DNA of 64,000 bases, from NCBI GenBank assembly GCA_003952965.2, contig CM025853.1:6743007-6807006 (forward strand). Reading direction: 5' to 3'. This DNA comes from Morella rubra (taxonomy: Eukaryota > Streptophyta > Magnoliopsida > Fagales > Myricaceae). Under the pieces are notes generated by a model. The model worked only from the letters and a program-made list of their open reading frames with translations, did not search any database and was not told where the DNA came from. Position numbers and translations under genes: made by a program. Numbering within the stretch: the stretch's first letter is position 1; the number at the start of each line of letters is the position of its first letter. Shown piece after piece: positions 1 through 10,663 of this stretch.

Positions 1-612
1 GCCAAACTCGGTTAAACTCGGCTCGGCTCGGCTCGGCTCGATTTAAGCTCATTTAAAAGCTCGGTACATTTGTATGTATTATAAGTCTCTTATTTATTTG
101 TTAGTTTATATTTAATAGTCACATATTAGTAAAATATGCATTTGATTATATTGATATATGAATGGATGAGTATTATCCATAAGGATTTGTTATGCCCTTA
201 TATATTAAATATATGTTGTAGGTCATTTTTGCCAATTAACATAGGTTATATATGAATCTAAATATTTTCTAAAATAAAGTTCGCATAAATGTCAAGTGTT
301 TATGATATTTTGTGTATAATGTACTATAACACCATATGTCGAGGCTTAATTTGAGTTTTGTTTGTGGTATCTGTGTTTTCTAAGCTCATATTTTTTTGGT
401 TGAGTCGAGTTTGAGCTCGGCTCGAATAAGCTCAAACTCAAATCATGTATATATTTTTAATCAAGCTCGAGCTCGTTCGAACATGAAAAATTTTAAACGA
501 GCCGAGTTCGAACACCCCTGCAGAAGCTCGATTCAAGCTCGGCTCGAGCTCGAACTCGCATATATGTCTAACGAACCGAGTTTGAACAGCCAATACTCGG
601 CTCGACTTGGCT
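1..612. repeat. GCTCG-rich non-autonomous hAT-like element ends
   Basis: Dense GCTCG/CTCGAG motifs occur at 1-60 and 410-612 around an AT-rich core with no coding signal. The block ends at 520 with the plus-strand text GAACACCCCTG, whose reverse complement CAGGGGTGTTC resembles the start of plant hAT terminal repeats. A second, related GCTCG-rich tail follows at 521-612, as if one copy were inserted in another. The matching left terminus lies outside the window, so length and target duplication cannot be checked. The 104-residue reading frame across this block is built from the repeat and is not a gene. Confidence 0.5.
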
Positions 613-1710
613 CGAATACAGCTAAGTCCATATGGACAACCCAAGAAGGATTAATTGAGTTTTATACTCTCAATTATATCACAATAAAACCCAATAAAAT
701 AGTACTTTAAAAGATATTCAAGTTATAACACAAAGTAGAAAGCTTTACAATAAATATTATCAAGTAAAATGATTTAACCTCTTTTTAGAGATTCAAAAGA
801 GAACACATTATGAAAGACATGTGATCAAAAGTAAGTTAGACTAAAAAGATATGTATTTTAATCACAAAAATGCTCAAAGTGAGGTATTGGTTTTAAATCA
901 ACCTTAGAACAAATAAATAGCTCAAATGTAAAGAGGATAAGGTTAAGAGGTATGACATCAAGATTTTAGATGGTCCGACTTAAATCCAAGCTTACACCCA
1001 TCAACAAGAATCCTCCTTTAGGTTTCTTCACTATTTGCAAATAGTACTTCTAGCTTATGAGTGCCTGAGAAGCTTTATAAGTGTTTTTTTAGGCTCAACA
1101 TTAATAACTCAAGTATTTTTCCAAGCTCTACACTCACAACCTAAACCAAGGCTATCCTCACCAAGGTTTCCCATTACCTCACGATTTGTTACTAATATTT
1201 AACCCAACACTCACAAACCTCATGCTTTATGGTACTTGAGAACCCTCACAAGAGATAGAGACTTAAAGCTCACAATAAATGGCTCTACAGTAGCCGAATA
1301 TGCTAAAATGCACCAGTGGTGGAAAGGATTTCCTTTAAAAGCCCAAACCAACCTAAAAAAAGATAATCTTCAAGATGAGAGAGAAGAAACTTGACTTTGA
1401 GAGGAAGATTTCAATTCAAATGTTCACTTCTTATTTAATGAGCTCCTTTTGCCTCCTTTTATACTCAGGATAAATACAAAGCCAGTTCTTGTAGTTTACA
1501 CGAAATTCAAATAAGTGCCTTAATTTTAAAATCCATAAAATTATCCCATTAGGTTTAAAATCCATTAAGACTTTAGTCCTCCCACAACCCTTTAAACCTT
1601 AGGGACTAATTTGATGGGTTTCAAAGTTTAGGTACTTATTTTATTTTCACACAAATAATAGGAACTAACTTTGTATTTATCCCTTTATACTCAGACAATT
1701 TTTTCTCACC
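613..1710 (+). mobile_element. Fragment of a noncoding LTR-like repeat family (copy C)
   Basis: By eye this stretch follows the same order of motifs as the two better copies at 16217-17450 and 20062-21227: an AAGTCC-like start, a purine-rich block followed by TTAATTGAGTTTT (GTGAATTGGGTTT in the others), then TTTTAGATGGTCCGAC (TTTTAGGTGGTTCGGC in the others), then CTATTTGCAAATAGT and ACACTCACAACC. It is diverged, has no open frame of note, and its end is uncertain. A small MITE interrupts it near its right part. Confidence 0.45.
1468..1683. mobile_element. Short MITE with GGATAAATAC terminal repeats
   Basis: The left end GGATAAATACAAAG is mirrored by CTTTGTATTTATCC at the right, and the similarity continues inward for roughly 50 bp (AGTTCTTGTAG against AGTTCCTATTA). 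A direct repeat TTTATACTCA lies just outside each end, about 10 bp long, with one extra C on the right. A duplication of that size and long inverted ends suggest a Mutator-type MITE. It carries no gene and is inserted in the LTR-like fragment around it. Confidence 0.65.
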
Positions 1711-2907
1711 ATTGGGTGTAGAGCTGATTAACTATGGTGACGGGGACGGTTTGGAGAGAATCGTCACCGTCACCGTGTCTAGCGGTGTCACGCATTTAAC
1801 AACGCTACTGACAAGGCACAATAACCGGCGTTGCCGGTGCCGGTGTTACCGTTAACAGTTACATGGTAACCATTTAAACTGTTAAGCTGTTGAATTGGGC
1901 TTTTTTTTTTTGGCTTTTCATTTTTTTCCCTATTTTGGTTGGCCTTTTTGGACCATTCAAGGGGATGTTTTGTTGGGCCTTTTTGGTCCATTTTGAAATA
2001 TTTTTTTGAGCTTTTTTTTGGGCCTTTTTGGACCATTTTAAGAGGTTTTTTGGGCTATTTTGAAGCATTTCACATTGCTTTTATATGTTTTCTGTGAGCT
2101 CTCATTTGGCCATTTAAATACGCAATTTTTAAGCTGCAAAAAAAAAAGAGTTCATTTTTTTCTCTATGGAGCAAGTGGCAGACTACAAAATAACATGCAT
2201 TGTTTTGGAGCAAGTGGTAAACTAAAAAATAAAAATGTAGGCCATTATAACATTGTTCTCTATAATCATATTAGATTATGATCATATAGGATTTGATGGC
2301 CATATATAAGCAACATAATATAATAACATAATCATTCAAATATCACATAATATCCTCTCATTCAAATTCAAATATAAGCAATAAGGAAAAAAAAAAAAGA
2401 GAGCATAATATCATAATCAATAATCATATCAAATATCATAACTTGTTCAAATTTCTAATATAATATCATAATCAATTATTATAACCTATTCAAATTTCCA
2501 ACATAATATACTCATAGCAAATATAATAAGTTGTCCAAAATTCTAACATAATATCATATCACATATTCAAACATAAAGTCCAACTGTTCAAGACTCCAAG
2601 TTACATATCCGATGACTTATAACCTAACTATTTAACATAATCCAACAACTATATATTGTCATCAAAAAATCTAAATCAACACAAGCTCAACAAAATTAAG
2701 TCACATAATCAAAATCATCTCAATTGTCAATCATTCAAAGTGATAGCGTCGTAGGCCTCTTCCCGGTATCAACTTCTAAAAAGTGCATAACAAAATATTA
2801 AATTCATATATAATTAAAGAGATATAAGTATTAACCATTAAACAACAAATTCTAAAGTCATTATCTGCATCAAGTTTATAAGTCATCAGATTCTTAGTAA
2901 TATTTAA

Positions 2908-5761
2908 TTAATCATCACCTGCATCCATTTTTTGTACTGATTGCAACCAGTTTTGAGCACATATAAGGCTCTCAATTTTTTTTGGAGCTAAAAAACTCCG
3001 AAAAGCATCAAATACTCGACATGAAATGTTGAAAACAAGCTCTGATGGTATGGTGATAATAAGGATCTCCAACACATCTTTGACAATGCAATAAAGGATT
3101 GAGAACTTAGTTGAGTTCACCTTCCACCAATTTAAGATGTCAAATGGAGATATTCTTGCTTATTCCTTCTGCAGGAAATATCTATCCACTTCGGACTTGT
3201 GATCCAATACACTTTGTGTCGCCCTTTCCTCATCAAGGTCTTCGCACAACCACATGTCATCAGTACCACGACCCTGATCGAGGTCTACATAGTTAGGATT
3301 ATCTGTGGACGTCCCGACACCACCAAGCCCAAAGCTGATACTATACTCCAAATATAAACGGTCAACGGTAGCCCTAAACGCGTTCGTCATCTCAACACCC
3401 TTTTTCGCCCCAATAACTCATTTAAACCAAAATTCAAGAATAAAACAATTTAAACCTAGAATCAAACATTGCAGTCATAAAAAGAAGCCTATTCACCTTA
3501 GTCACTTTCCCCCAATACTTGTCAAATTTTATCTTCATTTGTCGTGCCATATCCTCCAATAAAAGGTCACCACTATCACAAAATGTGACTAAATGCTTAT
3601 GGACTCTAGCAAGCTCCTTGAAGTATGCATTTACAGTAAAGGTATTTGATCCAGTCTACCGTAGTGTCACCTGAGATTATAACTAATTAAACATAATGTA
3701 ATAAATTAGGGGTAAAGTCATAGTTAGCCCCGTAAGTACGAGCAAAAACCAAATCGGTACCCGTAACTTTCAAAACAGCAATTTAAGCCCTGTAGCTTTT
3801 GAAAGTCATCAATTCACGCCCCCCGTCCAAATTAGGCGTTAAGTCCAACGGAAATCATGCAAAATGACTGAAATGCTCCTCCAAGACTAAATTTTAAAAA
3901 ATAAATAAAAATTTAAGAAATAAATTAAAAATAAACACATTATTGAAATAGAGTTTCAATATTTTATTTAAAAAACATTACTTTTTCAAAAAAATATTAC
4001 TTTTAAAAAAATATATCATTTTTTATTTTTAATGAATTTTTTAATATTTTTAAAATTTATCTTGGAGGGGCATTTCGTCATTTTACATGATTTTCCATCT
4101 AACTTAATGCCTAATTTGGACGGGAGGCGTGAATTAATGATTTTCAAAAGTTACGGGCTTAAATCTCCATTTTGAAAGTTGCGGGTACCAATTTGATTTT
4201 TCCTCATACTTGTAGGGTTAACTATGACTTTAATAAATTATAAACAACTAACCAAACTTTAAGAACAAAATGACTCATCTCATAAAACAAACTTCAGAAA
4301 CTTTGTGAAATGGCGTACATGATCTCAATCATCAATAGTATGTGGCCCTAAACCTCTTCTACCATGTCTTTCCGCACATAAAAATAGTATCAAGTGACCG
4401 TCATCCTCTAACATAAGCTCAAAGGCGGATTGTTACTTCTCAGCAACATCCAAAATCATGTAAGTCAAGTTCCGCCAAGTAGAAACATTAAGACTTAAGA
4501 AAGAACTACACTGAATCATGAGGTTCAACAAAATCTTTAAAAATGTCAAGCCTATAGGGTGAAGATTTAACATACTTCACAAAGTTACTGATCTTGACAA
4601 TTGAATTATCTACTTCTTTCAACCCATCCCCCACAATCAAATTTACTATATGAGCACAACATCTCATATGGATGAACTCATGTCCATAAACAATCTTCCA
4701 CATAACAATTGGGGTTGCTCCTAACAACCTCTGCTTCAATTGTTCAACGACATTATCATTTTGCTGAAGCGTTATCCACTATTATTGTGAGAATTTTCTC
4801 GGTGCCCCACTCAAACATACACTCCTCAAACTCTCTTGCAATTGTCACACCTTTATAATCTGACACACAAGGCAATGACAAGATTTTCTTTTGTAGTTTC
4901 CAACCAGAATCAACAAAGTAAGCAATAACACACATATAATTCATATTCTAAATGGATGTCCAAGTATCAGTTTTGAAGCAACACTAAAATTATTGCATCT
5001 CATGCAAGCTTTCAATGCAGCCCTCTCCTCCAAATGCAACCTCATGCAATTTCTCATAATAGTGAAACGAGACAGCATCCTAAACCGAGGCTCAAGATTA
5101 TGAATCAATTCCACAAAACCATCCTTCTCTACAATTCTAAATGGGCACTCATCTAAGACAATCATCCTAGCAATCTTTCGCCTAATCTTCTTCTCATCAA
5201 ACCTATTAACCCCCAAATCACCAACTGTATCAGACTTTACATTTTTAATGTTATAACTCAAGAAAGATTGCCTTATATCAGCTTGTGAGTTTTTTCTTTT
5301 ACACATTATGCATGAGTTCAAGTGTTGTTTCAACCCAAAGTCTTATTACACCTATGATAACACTCAAATAGATTACCATAGTAGTTACACTTACATTGAC
5401 GCTGGTCCTAATCAACGACCTCCAATTTCTTATAGTGATTCCATACATCTGATGGATTAGCAATTCTCCTTCTCCTAGGAAGAGGAGGATGACCACTAGC
5501 AGTTCCTGCTCCTCCTACTATGGATGGGGTTGGTGTCAATGTGGCAGCAGTGCATGAGGCCCATGATGGTAGAATTGGATTTGGAGGTATAGACTCTACC
5601 AAAGTTTCTCCACGGCTATGAGCAAGAGAAGAGATCGGTGTGCTCCCTAGTATAGAGCGCGGTGTAGAGAGAGGTGTAAATCCGAAGTATCGTCCATGTC
5701 CATCCAAATCTGAGAACAAAGTTTCATACAATAATGAATCATATATATTCCAAATTATCAA
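2908..5761 (-). pseudogene. hAT transposase with BED zinc finger and hATC domain, broken
   Basis: Read on the minus strand, pieces in several frames give the domain order of plant Ac-like (RICESLEEPER-type) transposases. First is a BED-like start (SDVWNHYKKLEV, then a Cys/His stretch, about 5300-5450). Next is a helical part with RFTIMRNCMRL (about 5050), then the catalytic-region motif TIIVDNASAK (4756-4790) and HMRCCAHIVNLIVGDGLKEV (about 4620-4680). The C-terminal hATC dimerisation domain follows (KSEVDRYFLQKE near 3160; LAPKKIESLICAQNWL near 2950). Frames change repeatedly, a stop interrupts the BED finger, and a 522-bp MITE (3709-4230) splits the 3' half. It cannot encode an intact enzyme. 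Known family role: cut-and-paste transposition with 8-bp duplications. Confidence 0.85.
3709..4230. mobile_element. 522-bp Mutator-type MITE with 10-bp target duplication
   Basis: The two arms (about 200 bp each) are inverted copies: the left starts GGGGTAAAGTCATAGTTAGC and the right ends GGGTTAACTATGACTTT. The middle is AT-rich filler. The direct repeat TAATAAATTA flanks it exactly (3699-3708 and 4231-4240). Long inverted arms plus a 9-10 bp duplication fit Mutator-like elements. The terminal sequence is shared with the 2.9-kb element at 9549-12476, so this looks like its internally deleted derivative. It is inserted in the decayed hAT transposase, so it is younger than that copy. Confidence 0.85.
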
Positions 5762-5815
5762 ACATATTCCAAATTATCAAACATATTCCAAATTACGACT
5801 TTCAAACATATTCCA
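5743..5815. repeat. Short tandem repeat, AACATATTCCAAATTATC-like unit
   Basis: Three to four imperfect copies of an ~18-20 bp unit (TTCCAAATTATCAAACATA) lie next to the 5' part of the hAT transposase remnant. It is AT-rich and noncoding, and may be replication slippage in the element's leader. Confidence 0.6.
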
Positions 5816-6674
5816 AAATCCAAATTATAAAACATAATCAAAGTTTCAACTTCCAATTATCAAACATAATCACAATTTAGTGAACATTTCAAACAACTTT
5901 GTTGGACAAAAATAATAAAAAATAGTAGCTCTCACAATTGACAATCCTATTGTTACACATAATCACATAGTCACAATCCTTTCTTACACATAATCACAAT
6001 CCTTTGTCAAATATAATTACATTATCACAATCCTATGTTCCTATTGTTAACTTACAAAAGAACACCAACATATTACAAAAAAAACTTCTAAGATTACATT
6101 TCAACTATCACAGATTCACACGGATAAGTAACTTAAGTTAACTTAGAATTTCAACATTGCATTTCAAGTTTCAACATATGCTGGATGATTTCAAATTTTC
6201 AAGAGGTGAAGTGTAAGATTTGAAAGTACCAGTAGATTGTAGAACTTGGCCGCCTGGAGCTAGAGTTGCCGACGACGACCTGGGCAACGACAAGCTGGCA
6301 GGGGAGGGCTGGAGGTAGAGCGCTAGAGCTGGCACCGTGGGGTGTGGATGGAGGCAATGGGGATTCAGTTTTGAATCCCCATTGCAATAAGGTTAGGGTA
6401 TTAGAACGACGCCGTTTATTGTTTTTTTTTTCAAGCAATTCAGCTTTCTCCCCCTTTTTTCTTCTAAAAAAGAAAATACACAACATTATAAATAAATAAA
6501 AAAAAACATAGTAAGCCGTACATTACCGAAAACAAAGAGTCACTAGCAAAAAATGTCTTTTGTTTTGGACTTTGTCTAGGCTTAGTGTGACCTTTAGTTT
6601 AGACAACAATCGGGTTCGAGGGGAAAGCCGTCGTCGCTACTACAGAGGATTAGTAAATAGCTAAATTAATTTAA

Positions 6675-6965
6675 GGGTTAATGACCATTTTGGTCACTGG
6701 ATTTTATGTCCTTTATCAAAATAGTCCCTGAGTTTCAAATTTGCTCAAATCAGTCCTTAGGTTATTTTTATTTGTCTATTTAATCCTTTCATCCAATTCC
6801 GTCCCCCCGGTGCACAGTCAGCTAACAGTGGGACACATCACTCCCAATAATATCGCCCCACGTGTACGACTTTGGAAAAAAAATCACTAAACGACAACCA
6901 CGTTGGCACCTATTGTAAAAAAAAAAATTGTAAAAATTAAAAGTAAAACAAAAGCATAAAAAAGC
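6675..6965. repeat. Left terminal inverted repeat of the 20.3-kb MULE
   Basis: This arm matches the reverse complement of 26490-26938 over most of its length. Shared landmarks are GGGTTAATGAC, GAGTTTCAAATTT, CTCAAATCAGTCCTTAGG, GTGCACAGTCAGCTAAC, CACGTGTACGA and the AAACAAAAGCAT at its inner edge. Repeats of this kind usually hold the promoter of the adjacent element gene, here the GRF gene that follows on the plus strand. Confidence 0.85.
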
Positions 6966-7872
6966 TCTTAGTATATCTGAACCCACAGAGCTTACCCGAT
7001 ACACTTACTCATGCCTAAACCATTTTGAGCTACTGACCTCAATTTTTACCCCTTCGACGCCAATTTCATCTTCTCTCCAGTGGCGTCTGTGGCTCCCGTT
7101 TTAGCTTTCATTCCTCTTCCAGATGAGTACTGGAAGTACCAAGGTAAATGAGTTATGATTTATGTTCTTTCTAAAAATGGGTTACAGTTCTTAGTTGGAA
7201 GTCTTGTTTCTACTCTAACTTGAAGTCTTACCAGTTACTGTTGTTAAGCACTATTCGTAGCTTCAAGCTTCCACTGAAACACCTTTTTTGCTCATTTTCT
7301 TCCTCAAGAGGAAATTCAGTTTTGGAATTCTTCTATAGCTCTGTTGTTTTTTATTTCAGTTTTGAACATTGTGAGGAAACTCATATGTCTTGCTTCACTT
7401 TCATTGCGAATTAATGTCTATAATTGTGATAATCTATCTCTTAATGGAATTATCTTGAAATATTGTTGAAGCTGTTAGGAGATTCTTCTCCATTATGAAT
7501 TAAAGCACCTAGGTTGCGAGTTCAGTTGATTGGATTATCCTTGACCTAGATTTCCAAAAATCTTAGTCTGTTATGTTTGGCCTTAGTTAGTATTGGGTTT
7601 GTCTTCGTGGAATTAAAGTTGAATTTGACATGGACTTGTTGAAGACTATTGGTAAGAGAAAGAAAATGTTGAATTAGATCAATATATTGTTGGAGGAATG
7701 TTCATAAGAGACAAAACAGACATGTGTTATTTTTCTTCGCATTGGTTATAGTTCATTTTTATTTGTCTTTACTGAAATCATTTTTAAGTGTGTCCTGTGA
7801 AGTACATTTTTTTATGTTTACACTCATGTTTGTTCCATGTCAAGGTAAGGAAAAACCGAAAATTCTTCCATG

Positions 7873-8286
7873 ACTTCTGCTTCAAATTCCAAGTGCTAGG
7901 GTACGGAGTCACACAAAAGTTATTGCAGAGTCAAAGCACCCTTGAAGACATCTTGGATTGATCAAAATCTAGACCGTCGTTTTTTGGATGTGGAAAGTAC
8001 AACAAACAATCGATATGAATACAGAAACTACAAAACGATTTTATTTAGATGGTTTAAATAAGTAATACATTTCTTTTGTGCACAAGGAGGTGGCATGTGT
8101 AGCTTTTTCTTATGGTTTGATCTCGAAACTTGCCCACGTGGAATGGAGGTCCTACCAATAATGCTGAGAAAGATGAAGATACTAGAAAATCAAGTGCATA
8201 TGTACCAGGCTAGAGAGAAAAAATATATGGTATTTTCTTTCGTGTCGTGGGCAGTAACCATTGTGGCCATATGTGTCTCCATATGA
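7873..8286 (+). pseudogene. GRF-type zinc-finger protein, copy 1, disabled
   Basis: The first part (7873-8003) starts with ATG and encodes the first half of a GRF zinc finger: SYCRVKAPLKTSW followed by NLDRRF and a GC at the conserved Cys. A TAG stop lies ten codons in, and a one-base deletion in a T-run (about 7979) shifts the frame at the RRFFGC motif. The second part (about 8088-8286) gives GGGMCSFFLWFD, a short coiled segment (LRKMKILENQ) and a hydrophobic tail VFSFVSWAVTIVAICVSI that looks like a membrane anchor. This order (GRF finger, coil, tail anchor) is that of the small plant proteins related to Arabidopsis At4g04775. It lies just inside the left MULE end and is transcribed inward. 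Function is unknown; GRF fingers in general bind nucleic acid. Confidence 0.7.
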
Positions 8287-9114
8287 ATGGTTTCGAAGAC
8301 ATCGTAGACAAGACCCCTTCAATGATTATCATCTATTTTTGTTGTAATTGTAGACTTGTTTAATTGTGTTGAATGTCACTTTTAGCTTAAGGACCTACTA
8401 ATATATGTTCAAGATTGTACTAAGAAAATGTTCGTTTACGTTTGAATTCTTAAGATTCAAGTAAATCCTGAATTCTGTAAACGAGCATATTTATGACGTG
8501 AGAGACTTCCAAGTTTATCCTCTATTTGAGGTTTGCAAATTACTAACATAGCCTCCAGTTACTTGTGACAGATCTGATCAACAAAGGGCAAAATGGGGTT
8601 TAAAAACCAAATCATCAAACACTCGATTCTACCATATTAATTGCATTGTACGCGGATTGAAAGAAAAGCCCCTATCATTAAATTTCACGTTGAAGAGTGC
8701 TTGGGTCGAATTTGGAATTTCAGCCACCCTAAGCTGAAAACAACAGTTAGCTATCTTCCTTTGAGCCCCTCCCCTTTGACATGAAACAAAAACCTGCAAC
8801 CCGTATTGAACCAACGGCAAGATGACTAGACGGCCGGCTGAAAATTTTTTGGCCAGTGAAGAAATGCGTGAACGAAGATTGAAGCAAGTGCCGAAAGTTG
8901 AAGCTTTTTAGAGGAGGAGGAGAAGGGCAGCTGTACAATCGAACCAGCGTACCACAGCCACCCGAACTTGGTCTTCCTCTAGCGGCATCAGCTCTGCAGC
9001 GAAGACACCGACTACCCGGTTCAGTCTTCACAGCCAGGCGAGTCCTTTTCACCTCTAGCCACCTTTGTCTGTCTCGATCTCCTGCTGTCTCTGCATGGAT
9101 TGTTGAACACTAGT
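8287..9114. other. Gene-free stretch inside the MULE
   Basis: No coding frame resembling a known family was found. The first 250 bp are AT-rich 3' flank of the GRF copy. The remainder is closer to balanced composition, with a GA-rich patch at 8910-8930. The short open frames on either strand overlap each other and show no domain or codon pattern that I trust. Confidence 0.5.
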
Positions 9115-9390
9115 GCCACAGTTTGAGTTCTGGAAATTTGCCGAGGAACAGAGAGAGTGCTATGTTTAAGTTCAACCCAAATTTGCTGAGGAACAGAGAG
9201 AGATAGAGAGACTGCTATGTTTGAGTTCAACCCAAATTTTCCGAGGAACAGAGAGAGAGAGTGCTATGTTTGAGTTCTGGAAATTTACCGAGGAACACAG
9301 AGAGGGAGAGAGAGAAAGAGAGAGTGCTATGTTTTGATTTCTGGAAATTTTCCAAGGAACAGAGAGAGAGAGTGAGAGGTCAGAAAGAGT
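9115..9390. repeat. GA-rich tandem repeat, ~60-70 bp unit, about five copies
   Basis: The phrase GCCGAGGAACAGAGAGAG...TGCTATGTTTGAGTTC recurs about five times with small changes (GAGTTCTGGAAATT or GAGTTCAACCCAAATT between units). GA-dinucleotide runs of variable length occur in each copy. It looks like a minisatellite that grew inside the element. It is noncoding. Confidence 0.75.
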
Positions 9391-10205
9391 CGAAGAAGGA
9401 GAAGTGTGAAGGTTGGGCGTTATCTTGCAAAATTTTTCCCAACATAATTGGTTGAGGCAGAAAGAGGCGATTGGGTTGAAGGGTAACGTCCCCCTACCGA
9501 ATGTTGTGTTGGTGAAGCGAAATCCGCTACAGTAGCTTGTTTTTTATAGGGGTAAAGTCATAGTTAGCCCCATAAGTTTGGACAAAAATCAAATCGGTAC
9601 CCCTAAGTTTCAATTCGGCGATTTGAGACCTATTTCTTTCAAAACTCATCAATGTTAGCCCTCTATCTAAATTCCACGTTAAATCAAACGATTTTGCATC
9701 CACGTGTCTTGCACGTCCTGTTACTTCCATCTGAAATGACTAAACTGCCCACACTGACTCTGGGATTTAAAGTTGCCTTCTATATTTGCCAAAGACATCA
9801 AACTTTGCAAGAGCTCTGGCCTTTCTCTCCCCTCAATCTCTCACGGCTGCCGATAGTCTCCTGCACCACCCATTTTTGTCGGAGATCAAGGTATATTCTC
9901 TTAGTTTTGTTCTTTATTTTGTTATGCCGATAGTTCCAGTTTTGTCTTTGCTTTGTTCTTTCCCATCTTCTCTTGCTTTATTTCTTTCCATTTTGTCATT
10001 CGATTGGGCATTTAAGAAAGACCCAATATGGGTCAGCCAATAATAACCATTTGTTATTGTTTTATTTTTCTTGTTGTTTTCCCGTGTACTGGTTTTATTT
10101 CTTTCCATGTTATTTGTCTCTGTTTGTTGTTATTTTGTTAATATTGTTCTTTTCCCGTGTACTGCCAAGTAAACTAAGGTAGTGCTTATTTTTTCAGCCT
10201 TTGTA

Positions 10206-10663
10206 ATGTCTGAATCACACATAAGTGGTACCTCGGGAAGTGGTGAAAGTGGAGCTTCTACAGAGGGCCCAAAATGTTATTGCGATCTAAGAGCAAAATC
10301 GACTATTGCCTTTATGGATGAAAACATTGGGAGACGGTTTTGGGGTTGTGTGAAATTCAAGGTTAGTGTTTTGTTTGCAAATGATGAATTTGGTTGTTTT
10401 TTAAGCAATAATTGGACGATAATGTTTACGATAAATATCAGACAGGATTATATTTTGTGGTAATGTTTTTTAATTGGTTGCGAATGTTTACTAGATTTGG
10501 CATGTGTATGTGGTAATGTTTATTAATTAGGTAGGGACTATTTTAATGGTAGGATGGAGGTCATTGCAATTATTTTGCATGGAGAGATCCTAAGATGTGT
10601 TCGTATGGACAGAAGGTTATTCGGCAACTTCGAGCAATGCACGAGCAGTCGCTTGGCGAATAA
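10206..10663 (+). CDS. GRF-type zinc-finger protein, copy 2
   Basis: Two coding exons are inferred, 10206-10361 and 10553-10663, joined in phase at AAG|GTTAGT ... TGGTAG|GAT. The product is about 88 residues. It has a Ser/Gly-rich start, then the GRF finger: CYCDLRAKSTIAFMDENIG, RRFWGCVKF, then HCNYFAWRD, giving the expected Cys-x-Cys ... Cys ... Cys-x-Tyr-Phe-x-Trp pattern. A short helical tail follows, ending LRAMHEQSLGE. The membrane anchor seen in copies 1 and 3 is absent, so this copy stops early relative to the family. A pyrimidine-rich leader with GATCAAG|GTATAT near 9890 and TTTTTTCAG before 10200 suggests a spliced 5' leader. The role is unknown; nucleic-acid binding is inferred from the GRF family. 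No stop or frameshift interrupts it. Confidence 0.7.

Larger units (their letters stand above)
1715..6650 (-). mobile_element. Decayed hAT (Ac-like) transposon, boundaries approximate
   Basis: The core is a recognisable hAT transposase on the minus strand (2908-5761). Left of it, about 1715-1900 starts with TAGAGCTGATTAAC and is rich in CACCG and TTAACGGT-like motifs, as expected of a hAT subterminal region. On the other side, 6240-6420 is GC-rich with an ACGACGCCGTTT motif, a plausible leader. I could not find a matched pair of inverted ends or an 8-bp duplication, so the limits are estimates. Positions 2060-2900 and 5840-6200 are AT-rich, weakly repetitive and without a gene. Confidence 0.55.

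Noticed and set aside
396..710. 104-residue open frame on the plus strand and its 68-residue shadow on the minus strand
   Set aside because: Built from GCTCG/CTCGAG repeat units of a transposon end; no domain and the frame follows the repeat period.
1788..2068. Lys-rich minus-strand frames (82 and 64 residues)
   Set aside because: Arise from T-rich runs (GGCCTTTTTGGACC repeats) in the hAT subterminal region; composition is an artefact of the repeat.
6675..8286. Possibility that the left MULE end and GRF copy 1 form a separate small Pack-MULE
   Set aside because: No second inverted end is present near 8300-9500, whereas the matching end with the exact 9-bp duplication is at 26938.
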